64,000 nt of DNA, taken from NCBI RefSeq assembly GCF_003946265.1, contig NZ_RHNO01000003.1, positions 117,331 through 181,330 on the forward strand. The letters run 5' to 3'. This DNA comes from Levilactobacillus yonginensis (GTDB lineage Bacteria; Bacillota; Bacilli; Lactobacillales; Lactobacillaceae). The notes under the pieces were generated by a model that did not search any database, had not been told where the DNA came from, and worked only from the letters and a program-made list of their open reading frames with translations. Position numbers and translations under genes: made by a program. Positions 17,228-26,761 of this stretch are shown in pieces (within the stretch, counting starts at the first letter, position 1; each line of letters starts with the position of its first letter).

Positions 17228-18760
17228 TTATTTCTGTTTGAACAATTGCGTCACCAAGTTGTCAGTTGCCTGCTGGCGTTGGGCCCGTTGATCCGCCACT
17301 AACAACGTATACCGTTGCAGCGCCGACAGGGTTACCGCCTCAGCCTCAGCTGGTAAGGCATACAAGCGGTGATAAGCCTGAGCCGTTGCTGCAAAGTTCG
17401 GTTGCCGGTCCACTAACCGCCGCAATTGCTTGGGTGTGACGTGATTTTTCTTGGCTGGCACCCAGCCGGTCTTGGGTTGTCGCGCTAATCGTTCTGAAAT
17501 AGCGATCTGTAACGCCTGAGGCCAGTCAGTTGGTAAGGCAACGCCGTTTACTAGTCGCTCCCGTAATGTCGCCAGTTCTAGATACACCTGTGCCGGAACC
17601 CGCTGTCCCTCCCAGCTGTCATGCAGCTGAGCTAAGCGACTCTGCCGTTCCGAAGGTGTGAGGTCGAACCCGACGGCTGCGTTGAACACGTCATCGTTCC
17701 AATCCCGCTGGCGTTGAGCCGCCAACTGCCGACTCACCTGATTCAAATCAGCTACTAAATAACGTGGCACAATCTGCAACCGCGCCGCCTGAATCTGACC
17801 AGTCCGGGCAAACTCCGTGGCCATGACGCCTAGCTGATAAGAATTTATTAGCCGTTGGAGGGAGCGAGGCATGTTCAGTTCGCCCAAGCGCTCCTTGAAC
17901 CCAGCTAACGGTAAGTGCTGAACAATCAGCGTCGCCACTGCCTGCAAATACCCACGATAGTCAGTCGACGCCCGCAACCGTTGTTCCGCAGTCGTCTGAG
18001 CCTGGTTAGCTGCCGTCCACGCCGCTGCCGCTGCCTGTTCAGCAACTCGTTCATTGGCTGCTACCACCTGTTCCTGCTGTTTAATCTGAGCCGTTGCGGT
18101 CGCCTGATCAACGTCTCGTAGGATCTGATATTCCGTTAAATAGGGTGCCAACTGTTCCTCAGGCAGCGTTGGACTACGATGCTTCAGGTACCCGGTCACC
18201 GTTGACTTCGTTCCCTTTTTGACCCAGTGTTGGCGGCGCTGATGGCTCTGCGGCAAGTGTGGCAACGCCTGATTATCCCACAAAATTTCTGGCACCTGTG
18301 GGTAGTGCGCGGTCAAGTCATCGTACTGCGCAACCGCGTGGAAATTATCCTCCGTCGTGATTGTCATCAGGTACTGCATTTCATCGCTCATAAACTTCTT
18401 GACGCACTCAGACCCCACCACAATTTCATGGCCGTCCGTTCGCAACACCACGTGATATTCATAACGCACCGGCTTATGGCACAGCGCACAGTGGCGCCAA
18501 TCCGTGCGGTGATCACTGTCGTTGATGGCGTATGGCAATCGCGCCAGCAACTTCCACGCCTCACTCCCCTGTACCAGCCACGCCACCCGCTGGTCTAACA
18601 GGAGCTGACGGGCCGAGCGGGACAGAAACTCACTGCTGTCTTTTATAGTCGGGTGGTCGCGCAGTAGCGGCATCACCCTAGTCAAATCCGGCAACTGTAG
18701 GGCCGGCTGACTCAATTGTAGGAACCGGTTCTCAGCCGGCGTCAAAATAGTCGTTGCCAT
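17228..18760 (-). CDS. Unknown cytoplasmic protein with a putative Cys zinc module
   Basis: This 510-residue protein has no signal peptide or membrane span. Around residues 92-125 it has CALCHKPVRYEYHVVL, then GSECVKKF, a three-cysteine pattern that could be a treble-clef-like zinc site. Gln- and Ala-rich helices with coiled-coil character follow (about 215-270) and an Arg-rich C-terminus. I do not recognise the family. The zinc module plus basic helices could suit nucleic-acid binding, but that is inference. It is monocistronic. Confidence 0.5.
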   Translation of the reverse strand: MATTILTPAENRFLQLSQPALQLPDLTRVMPLLRDHPTIKDSSEFLSRSARQLLLDQRVAWLVQGSEAWKLLARLPYAINDSDHRTDWRHCALCHKPVRYEYHVVLRTDGHEIVVGSECVKKFMSDEMQYLMTITTEDNFHAVAQYDDLTAHYPQVPEILWDNQALPHLPQSHQRRQHWVKKGTKSTVTGYLKHRSPTLPEEQLAPYLTEYQILRDVDQATATAQIKQQEQVVAANERVAEQAAAAAWTAANQAQTTAEQRLRASTDYRGYLQAVATLIVQHLPLAGFKERLGELNMPRSLQRLINSYQLGVMATEFARTGQIQAARLQIVPRYLVADLNQVSRQLAAQRQRDWNDDVFNAAVGFDLTPSERQSRLAQLHDSWEGQRVPAQVYLELATLRERLVNGVALPTDWPQALQIAISERLARQPKTGWVPAKKNHVTPKQLRRLVDRQPNFAATAQAYHRLYALPAEAEAVTLSALQRYTLLVADQRAQRQQATDNLVTQLFKQK

Positions 18761-18902
18761 CAGAAACTTCTCCTCTGTGATGAAAATAGTCTTTTAAGCA
18801 TACCATATTTCGACGGCAAAAGAACATACGTTTTCTCGAAAGTTGCGGTCCTTCCGGTAAAGTAAAAGCACGCGGCTACTTCGCCACGTGCCAGTAATCT
18901 TA

Positions 18903-19751
18903 TTAAATTTGTACCATCACCACAGCGCCAAAGATCAAGATGGCTAACCCTGCCGTAGTTGGCTTTAATTGTTTGGCATCGGCTTCCCGCAGAATCACAA
19001 TCCCCAGAATCGTCGAGACCACCACGTTCAACTGAGTCAGAATAAACGCGTTGACTAGGCCGTTTAATCGTAGTGAAATCAGGTAGGTGGCTGCCGCCAC
19101 AGAGAAAATCAGACCTGACGTGATATTCCGCACGCCCCACGCATCGTTGCCTGAAAACTTCTTACGACCACCCAAGTAGATGAAGAACGAGGTCGTCAGC
19201 ATCCCCAATGACTGTGGCAGGAACCCATTTAACCCCGTCGCACCCGAAACGAAGTGGGGAAACGCCGAGTAACCCCAGTAGCCTGCCGCCGTGACCAGCA
19301 ACAGTAGGTACGCCCCCAACTGATCACGTGCAATCTGGATCATACCGTTAGTCACCATGACGCCAATGAGAATGATAATCAACGCTAAGATTCCCAGCAG
19401 GCTATCATGCCAACCGGCCCACTCGCCGAAGGCCCAACCACCAATCAGAGAATTACCAATGATTTGAAACGCCGTCGATACGGGAACGGCATTGCTGACG
19501 CCCAGGCGCGTGTACCCCCAATACTGACCGCCCTGGCCAATGCTCCAACAGGCACCGGACAGATAGTACAACAAAAAGTCCGGCCAACTAATGTGAAACC
19601 GAAAAATCAGCTGCAGAATGATCGCACTGATGACGATTCCTGAGCTGGTACCAAGAAGTTGTTGTAAAAAGCTACCGCCTGTTTTCTTTTGCATCCAGAT
19701 GGGCAGGACGCCCCAGAACAGGGCGGGCAGCAGACTAATCAGTAAGTTCAT
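18903..19751 (-). CDS. glcU: GlcU/RbsU-family sugar uptake protein
   Basis: This 282-residue membrane protein has about ten spans and matches the glucose/ribose uptake (GRP) family in the drug/metabolite transporter superfamily. Recognisable parts are the start LPALFWGVLPIWMQKKTGG and the GQGGQYWGYTRLGVSNAVP segment near residues 73-91. Such proteins import glucose or ribose by proton symport without phosphorylation. It is monocistronic; B1 and C2 repeats lie upstream. Glucose versus ribose cannot be decided from sequence alone. Confidence 0.82.
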   Translation of the reverse strand: MNLLISLLPALFWGVLPIWMQKKTGGSFLQQLLGTSSGIVISAIILQLIFRFHISWPDFLLYYLSGACWSIGQGGQYWGYTRLGVSNAVPVSTAFQIIGNSLIGGWAFGEWAGWHDSLLGILALIIILIGVMVTNGMIQIARDQLGAYLLLLVTAAGYWGYSAFPHFVSGATGLNGFLPQSLGMLTTSFFIYLGGRKKFSGNDAWGVRNITSGLIFSVAAATYLISLRLNGLVNAFILTQLNVVVSTILGIVILREADAKQLKPTTAGLAILIFGAVVMVQI

Positions 19752-19810
19752 ATGTATTTACCCGCTTCTTCTTTAGTGACGGTTCTAAATGGTAAATATC
19801 GCTTTACCAG

Positions 19811-19926
19811 CCACCCAATATAGGCTGGAGCGGTGCCGGCACAATTTTGCGTCTCAAAACTTGCCCTTATTCTAAGCAGAAGCGCCCCGGCTAAAATATC
19901 GAGGCGACTGAGCCGATATTGAGTGG
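19811..19926 (+). repeat. Family B structured repeat, copy B1
   Basis: Closing arms CCACCCAATATAGGCT and AGCCGATATTGAGTGG enclose a core shared with copy B2: GGAGCGGTGCCGGCACAATTTT, CTCAAAAC, CTTATTCTAA and GAGGCG. The closing stem differs in sequence from B2 but stays complementary. Confidence 0.65.
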
Positions 19927-20115
19927 TTTTTCGGTTCAACACTGCCTTTCATCGCTTTATTGCTTTAGTAACTGCAATATTGCCAGCAATGACGGCAGTC
20001 CAGTCAACGATGATACCACCCATGTATGGTTATCGTACGCCAGTCTTGAAAGCGCTGTCAATGACTATTCTACAAGTTTTTTTAAGTCTACCCCGAACTC
20101 TCAGAAATCAGAAGA

Positions 20116-20286
20116 GAGTGCGCCAAAAGGCGGTTAGTCAATGAGCATTAACGTCGATAGGCGAGCAATCCCGGTCCTGGATTGTTTGTTTATCGGGGTT
20201 AAGCAAAGTTGATTGCCTTTTGGCGCACGTTTCGACCATGCATGTTCGGAGCACAAAAAAGGTTTGAGACTTTTGTCTCAAACCCT
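20116..20286 (+). repeat. Family C structured repeat, copy C2, ending in a terminator
   Basis: Closing stem GTGCGCCAAAAGGC / GCCTTTTGGCGCAC is perfect. An inner stem runs from CGATAGGCGAGCAATCC to GGATTGTTTGTTTATCG. The element finishes with GGTTTGAGAC-TTTT-GTCTCAAACC, which probably terminates the tautomerase gene from the other strand. Confidence 0.75.
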
Positions 20287-20342
20287 AGTTTCTTCTATAG
20301 ATTACTTTCTGGTAGTATCACCCATATCGCTCACGCTTCTAG

Positions 20343-20735
20343 TTAGCCTAATCTGCCAGTCATAAACTGCGCTTCACCATCACCAAAGCTCCAGTCAGCC
20401 TTCGTGTTACTGGTAATGTTAACCATCACGTCACTAGGAGCAACGCCAGCAACGGCTGCTAATTCCTTGACCAACCGCGCGTAGAACCGTTCCTTATCCC
20501 CTTCGTCACGAGGACTGGACGTCAGGCTAAAGACCAACACCTTATCCGTGCGATCAAAGCCCAAACCCACGTCTTCAATGATCATTTCTTCTGGATCGTG
20601 TTGCGTGACGATTTGATAACGGTCCCGCGGTAGTAAATGTAATTCTTCGGTCGCAACTTTGTAAGAGATATCCAGAATGTTTTTGATTTCAGCTTTACTC
20701 CGACCTCTGAACATATCGATGCGCATTAATGGCAT
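20343..20735 (-). CDS. Tautomerase-family protein
   Basis: This 130-residue protein begins MPLMRIDMFRGRS; Pro2 becomes the N-terminal catalytic base after Met removal, as in 4-oxalocrotonate tautomerase and relatives. At 130 residues it is a double-length member (malonate-semialdehyde decarboxylase or cis-CaaD-like group) rather than the 60-residue 4-OT type. Trp and acidic residues near the end (KADWSFGDGEAQF) are typical of this branch in lactobacilli. Physiological substrate unknown. It is monocistronic. Confidence 0.8.
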   Translation of the reverse strand: MPLMRIDMFRGRSKAEIKNILDISYKVATEELHLLPRDRYQIVTQHDPEEMIIEDVGLGFDRTDKVLVFSLTSSPRDEGDKERFYARLVKELAAVAGVAPSDVMVNITSNTKADWSFGDGEAQFMTGRLG

Positions 20736-20957
20736 TATCTACAACCCCTTTTCGATTCTTCTGTGACTCACGGTGAGTTACTATTGCTGACTCAGTTTTA
20801 TAACTAACCCAGCTTGGATTCCCGCTTATTTATAAGAGACGTTCCTTAATAACCTGATTTAGTTTACTGCGGAATAGGTGCGACTAAATTGATATTTATC
20901 AAGGAATCTATTGGCTACTTGCGATAACTTAATTAGGGCAGGTGATTTTCTATGGCT

Positions 20958-21065
20958 GAAACGTGCTCTGGAAAGCAGTCAGCTCCGCTTAACAGCGATA
21001 GGGCCAAAATCCAGGACCGGGATTTTCACCCTATCCCCGTTAATGCTCACTGACTAACCGCCTTC
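20958..21065 (-). repeat. Family C structured repeat, copy C3, overlapping a gene end
   Basis: On the minus strand it keeps the AGGCGGTTAGTCAGTGAGC start, the central GTCCTGGATTTT stem and GTTAAGCGGAGCTGACTGC. It has no terminator. The first bases of the element encode the last residues and TAG stop of the UvrA-like gene. Confidence 0.65.
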
Positions 21066-23342
21066 CAGACCACTCTTATTCTCAATCCACGCCTTCAACG
21101 CTACCCCCGTCCGGGACGTTGCTACCTTAACTGACTCTCTAGGCGTGCCGCTATACTGAATCTGGCCACCATACCGACCAGCGTCCGGGCCAACGTCAAT
21201 TAACCAGTCAGCCTGGCCAATCACTGCCAAGTTATGTTCGATGATAATCAACGAGTTTCCTGCGGCGACCAGCTCGTTGAACAAGGTCATCAGGCGTGCT
21301 GTATCCTTCAAATGTAACCCAGCCGTGGGTTCATCCAACAGATAAATCGTTCCCTTCTTACCTAACTCAACGGCTAGTTTCAACCGCTGTAGCTCCCCAC
21401 CAGATAGCGTGGTCAGGGGTTGGGCCAACGTCAAATACCCTAAGCCAACGCGGTCCAAGTTGTGTAGTTTAGCGGCTACCTTGGGCGAACCTGCAAAGAA
21501 CGTCGCTGCAGCCGTCACCGACATCTGGAGGACCTCAGCAATGTTCTTTCCATGATAACTATACTGCAGCGCCTCCTCACTGTACCGCTTACCCTGACAC
21601 AGCTCACAGGTCTGCACGACCGGGTCCATGAACGCCATGTTGGTAATTGTGACGCCTTTCCCCTTACACCGTGGGCAGGCCCCTTTACCGTTGTAACTAA
21701 ACCAACTGGTCCCCACACGGTCATTGGCCTGACTAAATATCTTTCGAATCTCATCCAAAATACCTAGGTAGGTGGCTGGCGTCGAACGGATATTGATGCC
21801 GACGGGTGCCTGCGCTAAGTCGATGTAGTCCGTGGTCAACTGCTCGCGCAGTGCCGAAACCAACGACGATTTTCCTGACCCAGCGACCCCAGAGATGACC
21901 GTCATCACCCCTAGAGGGACGTCCACGTCGACCCCTTTTAAGTTATTCCGGGTGACGTTTCTCAGGGCTAAATGGCCTTTGGGTTGCCGCTCAGTGCCCC
22001 ATTGATGGGCCTTCCGTAACCAAGTCCCAGTCAATGTGGCCGATGCCAATAACTCTGGGTAGGTTCCGGTAAACGTCACGGTTCCTCCACCTTGACCAGC
22101 CTGTGGTCCCATCTCAACGACATAATCGGCAAAGTCGATCATTGCGGGATTATGTTCAACAACTAAGACGGTATTGCCCTTATCCTTCAACCGGGTCAAT
22201 GCCTGTTTGATCAATTGAATATCATGGGGATGCAACCCTACACTGGGTTCATCCAAGATATAAACCATGTCGACCAACGCACTCGTCAAGTATTTGGCAA
22301 TCTTAATCCGTTGGGCTTCTCCACCGGACAAGGAACTTGTGCCGCGATCCAACGTCAAATAGCCCAGCCCAATATCGACCAACGACTGAATCTTAGTCGA
22401 AAGTTCTCGCACCACATCTGTCGCTAACGGCTCCGTGATTCCGTCCAAGAATTTTAGCACGTGACGCAGGTCCATAGCAGAAACTTCTGCAATATTTTGC
22501 CCATTAATATGATTGGTCAAAACCTCTGGTCGTAACCGGGTTCCGTGACAAACGGGGCAGGGCTTTCGGGTAACGATGGCCGCAATGGCTTCACGATGGT
22601 GTTCCGCTTCCTTCTTGCCAATCACCGATCGCCGAATCCGGGGCACCACGCCTTCATAGAGGGCTGTGCGGGGGAACCCCTCACCAGGATGCTCTAGTCG
22701 TTGCTGAGGCGCATGCATCAGAAGTTCATATTCTTCCTTGGTGTAGTCTTTAATTGGCTTATCGTCGTCAAACAAGCCACTGGTTCCGTACCGTCGCCAG
22801 CGCCAGGTGTCAGGCCCAAAACTGACAAATGTAATGGCCCCCTGATTCAGCGACTTCTCTGGATCAATCAACTTGCTCTCATCAATGTCGTCGACGTAGC
22901 CTAACCCCTGACAAGCCGGACACATCCCTTGCGGCAGGTTAAACGAAAATGTATCGGAATAGCCGATGAAGGGTTTACCGATACGCGAAAATAACAGTCG
23001 CAGGAGGGAGTAAATTCCGGTATAGGTTGCCAGTGTGGACCGCGCGTTCTTACCCAACCGCTGCTGCTCGATCACAATCGCCACTGGTAGGTGTTCAATG
23101 TCTTTCACGTGGGGTTGCCCGAACTTCGGCAAGTACTGTTGTGTAAAGCTTGGAAAGGTCTCGTTTAACTCCCGTCGTGATGCTGCCGCAATCGTATCGA
23201 ATACCAATGACGACTTACCCGACCCAGACAAGCCCACAAATACCGTCGTTTCATACTTAGGTACCCGCAAATCAACGTGCTTCAAATTATTTTGCGTGGC
23301 GTCTTGAATCTCTATGTATCCCTGATCAAAAATTTTATCCAT
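21054..23342 (-). CDS. UvrA-like double ABC ATPase lacking the UvrB-binding domain
   Basis: This is a 762-residue protein with two ABC modules. Module one has GLSGSGKSSLVFDT (about residues 37-50), LSGGEAQRI and VYILDEPSVGLHPHD. Module two has SGVAGSGKSSLV, LSGGELQRLKLA and IYLLDEPTAGLH. Zinc-finger cysteines occur in CPACQGLG, CPVCHGTR and CPRCKGKG...CELCQG. Canonical UvrA is about 940 residues; the missing length corresponds to the UvrB-binding region and linkers, as in UvrA2/DrrC-like paralogues linked to drug or damage tolerance. A separate true uvrA is expected elsewhere. The final codons lie in repeat C3. Confidence 0.88.
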   Translation of the reverse strand: MDKIFDQGYIEIQDATQNNLKHVDLRVPKYETTVFVGLSGSGKSSLVFDTIAAASRRELNETFPSFTQQYLPKFGQPHVKDIEHLPVAIVIEQQRLGKNARSTLATYTGIYSLLRLLFSRIGKPFIGYSDTFSFNLPQGMCPACQGLGYVDDIDESKLIDPEKSLNQGAITFVSFGPDTWRWRRYGTSGLFDDDKPIKDYTKEEYELLMHAPQQRLEHPGEGFPRTALYEGVVPRIRRSVIGKKEAEHHREAIAAIVTRKPCPVCHGTRLRPEVLTNHINGQNIAEVSAMDLRHVLKFLDGITEPLATDVVRELSTKIQSLVDIGLGYLTLDRGTSSLSGGEAQRIKIAKYLTSALVDMVYILDEPSVGLHPHDIQLIKQALTRLKDKGNTVLVVEHNPAMIDFADYVVEMGPQAGQGGGTVTFTGTYPELLASATLTGTWLRKAHQWGTERQPKGHLALRNVTRNNLKGVDVDVPLGVMTVISGVAGSGKSSLVSALREQLTTDYIDLAQAPVGINIRSTPATYLGILDEIRKIFSQANDRVGTSWFSYNGKGACPRCKGKGVTITNMAFMDPVVQTCELCQGKRYSEEALQYSYHGKNIAEVLQMSVTAAATFFAGSPKVAAKLHNLDRVGLGYLTLAQPLTTLSGGELQRLKLAVELGKKGTIYLLDEPTAGLHLKDTARLMTLFNELVAAGNSLIIIEHNLAVIGQADWLIDVGPDAGRYGGQIQYSGTPRESVKVATSRTGVALKAWIENKSGLEGG

Positions 23343-23512
23343 ACGAAACTCCTCTCTGACGCGTCTTCTCTTCTCACCCGTTCACTCACAATCCACCATA
23401 TCACAACAAAAAATAGAATGCGCGTGTGCCGTTCTACAAGCTAATTTCCACCGCAAAATATCTAATAAGTTTATACTTTAATTGTACTTATCCATTGAAG
23501 GAGGAATCTTTT

Positions 23513-24034
23513 ATGTCCTTATTTAAACGTCATCCCTTAAATCTCACTGCCGCCGTAATTGCCGGCGGGGCCGCCGGGGTTATCTCCGGCCTGGTCAAAC
23601 TCGGCTGGGAAAACGTCCTGCCACCCCGCACGGAAGAACGCGATGCTACCAACCCACCCCAAACATTGCTAGAACAATTTGGCGTGCCCAAGACTGTGAC
23701 CCACGCAACCTATCACTACTCTGGGCACGAACTACCCTGGGTCAGCTATGTGATTCACTTCGGCTTCTCCACAACCTTTGCTGTCCTCTACCAAATCATC
23801 GGTGAGAAGATTCCAGCCGTGAAGAAGGACGCCGGTACCTGGTTCGGTCTGGCTATTTGGGTCGCCTTTCACTTAGGCATCATGCCCGCCATGGGTACCG
23901 TTCCAGCTGCTAAAGACCAGCCAAAGACGGAACACGTTTCTGAAGCTCTGGGCCACATCGTCTGGATGGTCACCAACGACCTCGTTGGCGCCGAAGTCTA
24001 CCAGCGATTGATTCGGCAGAGCCAGCGTAAGTAG
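23513..24034 (+). CDS. YagU/DUF1440-family membrane protein
   Basis: This is a 173-residue membrane protein. The ATG at 23513 follows GAAGGAGGAATC; the longer frame from 23426 has no ribosome site. It has a Gly/Ala-rich first span (TAAVIAGGAAGVISGL), then spans near residues 80-100 and 110-130, and a conserved C-terminal helix. In E. coli YagU contributes to acid resistance. The GPH symporter gene starts 21 bases later with its own ribosome site, so they are probably co-transcribed. Confidence 0.8.
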   Translation: MSLFKRHPLNLTAAVIAGGAAGVISGLVKLGWENVLPPRTEERDATNPPQTLLEQFGVPKTVTHATYHYSGHELPWVSYVIHFGFSTTFAVLYQIIGEKIPAVKKDAGTWFGLAIWVAFHLGIMPAMGTVPAAKDQPKTEHVSEALGHIVWMVTNDLVGAEVYQRLIRQSQRK

Positions 24035-24055
24035 TCGAAAGGAGGCTACGACAAG

Positions 24056-25372
24056 TTGAATTCACCTTGGCAAACCAAATGGCCGGAGCGTTTGAGCTAC
24101 GGTCTGAGTGACGCAGCGGACAACCTGGTCTTTCAGATGATGACCACCTACCTACTGTTCTTTTACACCGACGTCTACGGCTTATCTGCCAGTGCGGCCG
24201 CTATTCTCTTCATCGTTGCCCGCTTAGCTGACGTGGTGGAAAGTCTCATTATCGGGTTAATGATCGACCGGACCCATTCAAAATGGGGCAAGAGCCGACC
24301 GTTCTTTCTCTGGTACGCTCTGCCCTACGTCCTATTTGCTGTGCTAACCTTCGTTACCCCACCGTTCAGTGGCACCGGCAAATTAGTCTGGGCTTATGTA
24401 ACTTACTTAGGATTGGGCTTCTTCTATACGGCCGTCAACCTCCCGATTACGTCGATCCTTCCCACTATGACTCAGAATGAATCGGAACTGACCCTTCTGG
24501 GAGTCATCCGCCAATTTGGAGGGAGTTCCGTTCAAATTATTGTCGCGGTCTTTACGCTTCCCTTGGTTGCCTTCTTCGGTCACGGTAACCAGCAACGAGG
24601 CTTCCTGCTAACAATCGTGCTGTTCGGCCTAATTTCACTAGCACTGATTTGGAATACCTTTTTCCACGTCCGGGAACGCTTCACCAATCCGGAAGCCTCC
24701 CACCAGTCCTGGCACGCGGTCAGTACCATGTTGCGAAAAAATCAGCCTTGGCTGGTCATCTCGGTAGTCATCCTACTGTATTGGCTGACCACCGCTATCA
24801 AGAATCAAACCACCATCTACTATTTCAAATACATTCAGCACAGTGAAAACCTGGTCCCCTGGGCCAATAGTTTTACGTTTGCTGCACTGATTGGTGTATT
24901 GTTGATCATTCATTCCACCCACATCTGGGGCAAGAAGCGTACCATGCTCACGGGTATCACAGTGGCAGCAATCGGCCAAGGTATTCTAACGATTGGTGTT
25001 TTGCTAAACCACCTGGTCGTGCTGTTTACGGGAATTCTGATTAACTCCGTTGGTAACGGCATCATCATCGGTCTGGTCTCCATCATGATTGCTGACACCA
25101 TCCGTTACGGTATGGCAATGGGCATCCAGGCAGAGGGCATCCTCGCTTCCACCGATGACTTTGGCGTCAACGTCGGCTTAGGCTTGGGTGGGCTGGTAAC
25201 GGCCGGTCTTTTCCACTTCTCCGGCTACGTAGCCAATCACCCGCAAAACGTCGCAACCCAGCACATGATCACGTTGAACTACGCGTGGATTCCACTGATA
25301 CTTTACGTTATCATGTTCAGCATCCTCTTGTTATACAATGAACGTCAGCTCGAAGCTACGATTTCTAAATAG
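24056..25372 (+). CDS. GPH-family sugar:cation symporter
   Basis: This 438-residue protein has about twelve membrane spans. It begins ERLSYGLSDAADNLVFQMM and contains the MIDRTHSKWGKSRPFF loop (about residues 76-91), the hallmark of the glycoside-pentoside-hexuronide symporters (XylP, MelB, LacS core). There is no C-terminal EIIA domain. The TTG start lies 10 bases after AAAGGAGG. No glycosidase gene is nearby, so the sugar cannot be inferred. Confidence 0.85.
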   Translation: MNSPWQTKWPERLSYGLSDAADNLVFQMMTTYLLFFYTDVYGLSASAAAILFIVARLADVVESLIIGLMIDRTHSKWGKSRPFFLWYALPYVLFAVLTFVTPPFSGTGKLVWAYVTYLGLGFFYTAVNLPITSILPTMTQNESELTLLGVIRQFGGSSVQIIVAVFTLPLVAFFGHGNQQRGFLLTIVLFGLISLALIWNTFFHVRERFTNPEASHQSWHAVSTMLRKNQPWLVISVVILLYWLTTAIKNQTTIYYFKYIQHSENLVPWANSFTFAALIGVLLIIHSTHIWGKKRTMLTGITVAAIGQGILTIGVLLNHLVVLFTGILINSVGNGIIIGLVSIMIADTIRYGMAMGIQAEGILASTDDFGVNVGLGLGGLVTAGLFHFSGYVANHPQNVATQHMITLNYAWIPLILYVIMFSILLLYNERQLEATISK

Positions 25373-25480
25373 TCTGTGAGAGTTCGCCTCCGGCTTAGAT
25401 TGTGGGTTTACCGCAACTTCAACCTAGGCATTCACACCATATGTAGCTAGTATCATTTAAAATTAAACTTACAGTAAAAC

Positions 25481-25516
25481 AGAACCTGCTGGATTTCTCA
25501 GTAGGCTCTATTTTTG
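25481..25516 (+). terminator. Terminator after the GPH symporter gene
   Basis: Stem AGAACCTGCTG / CAGTAGGCTCT followed by ATTTTTG. Confidence 0.8.
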
Positions 25517-25696
25517 TTATGGATTAGGTTGTTGATCCGTAGGCGCAGGAATTCTAACAAAAATTTCCCGGACTACAAGTCATTTTATGTAATCTAGTTT
25601 TCTTCCGTCCGATCATGAACTCCCCACACCATGACTAATAACCGAGTGATTTTTCACCATTACCATCACCGCAATTTAATGGTCACGCACAACTTA

Positions 25697-25877
25697 GCCG
25701 GAGGCTGCCAGGGAGGGGGACCGCCGTGTCGACGGTGTTAGATGGTGGGTTTCCACCTTACAGCATGGGATGAGCTTGGAAACACGCGACCTGGGCGTGG
25801 TTTCAAGTCGAGGAGCGAGACCGCACTTTGGCTCGCTCCGGTCTCCACAGCAGTCCCCCTCCCTGGCAGCCGCCGGC
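25697..25877 (+). repeat. Family A structured repeat, copy A3 (full)
   Basis: The 24-base closing arms, beginning GCCGGAGGCTGCCAGG and ending CCTGGCAGCCGCCGGC, differ at one position. Internal hairpins are GGTGG/CCACC, CTTGGAAACACG/CGTGGTTTCAAG and GGAGCGAG/CTCGCTCC. Conserved joints are GTGTCGACGGTGTTA, GCATGGGATGAG and CGGTCTCCACAGC. No coding sequence overlaps it. Confidence 0.9.
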
Positions 25878-25914
25878 GGCTACAATCATCCAGCATAACC
25901 CAAAACAAAATAAA

Positions 25915-25948
25915 AACGACCACCAGGAAGAAATCTCCTACGGTCGTT
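25915..25948 (-). terminator. Terminator of the MarR-type gene
   Basis: Stem AACGACC / GGTCGTT with T-rich sequence on the minus strand, just downstream of the MarR stop. Confidence 0.75.
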
Positions 25949-25965
25949 CAGTATTATCAAACAGA

Positions 25966-26511
25966 TTATTCATTGGTGTGCCCGTGACTCCGACTCTTGT
26001 TAGAGTTCCGACGCTTATCATGTAAACTGTCGAATCCAACAAAGCCAGCAGCAACGGCCCGCTCATTGGCTTGGTGGAGAACCCGGATAAAGCGTTCAGC
26101 TTCTTCCTTACCACCAAAGAATTCTAACCAACGGTGGAACCGTTCGTCGGTAGCCTCAGAGAGGTTCCGTTGAACGCGGCTCCCCGCAGCCGTCAGCGTA
26201 ATGTACTTAACGCGTCGGTCATTAGGATCAACCTTTTGCATCACGTAGTTCTCCTTCAAAAGAACGTTCACTTGCCGAGCAATCGCACTCTTGGAAACGC
26301 CCTCGAGTTTAGCCAATTCAACTAAGGTTTGACCATTTTTACTCCGAGCAACGTTGTCCATCACCATAAACGCTTCAAAAGTTAAATTATACTTTTGTGT
26401 TGGAATGGACACAAAATCACCAATGTACTTGAAGATGTGCATGTACAAATCGTCAAATTCTTTTTTCAGTTGTGCTTCAGTAGTTACTGCCTCATTTGTC
26501 GTCTCTGTCAT
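25966..26511 (-). CDS. MarR-family transcriptional regulator
   Basis: This is a 181-residue winged-helix regulator. The helix-turn-helix spans GQTLVELAKLEGVSKSAIAR; the wing follows with DPNDRRVKYITLTAAG (about residues 95-110), the classical MarR DxRxxxxxLT pattern. The start is taken as the ATG at 26511; an ATG at 26535 is also in frame but precedes the GAAGGAG ribosome site. The C-terminus is basic and His-rich (NKSRSHGHTNE), longer than usual. Targets unknown; it is monocistronic and divergent from the YolD-like gene. Confidence 0.85.
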   Translation of the reverse strand: MTETTNEAVTTEAQLKKEFDDLYMHIFKYIGDFVSIPTQKYNLTFEAFMVMDNVARSKNGQTLVELAKLEGVSKSAIARQVNVLLKENYVMQKVDPNDRRVKYITLTAAGSRVQRNLSEATDERFHRWLEFFGGKEEAERFIRVLHQANERAVAAGFVGFDSLHDKRRNSNKSRSHGHTNE

Positions 26512-26710
26512 TGTCAGTCCATTACTCCTTCTCATTCAGCGCGAGGCGCTGCCATTTACCGTCCTGGAAAATGTGCACAGCTACGGGACTTCATTGTAGC
26601 CTAAAAAAACGCAGACGTCTTTGACCAGATTCCACGAAATGGATAACCCTACGTACATTTCACCGTCAAATCAAGTTATCCAATAATATTAAAAAACTGG
26701 TTTGCAAAAA

Positions 26711-26724
26711 CGAACACTTGTTCT
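26711..26724. promoter_or_regulatory. LexA (SOS) box within a promoter
   Basis: CGAACACTTGTTCT matches the Gram-positive LexA consensus CGAAC-N4-GTTCG at 13 of 14 defined or spacer positions. It lies between a -35-like TTTGCA (26701-26706) and TATAAT (26724-26729), placed to block the promoter of the gene at 26762. Confidence 0.8.
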
Positions 26725-26761
26725 ATAATGAAAACAACCTTTATTTTAAGGACGTGATCTC

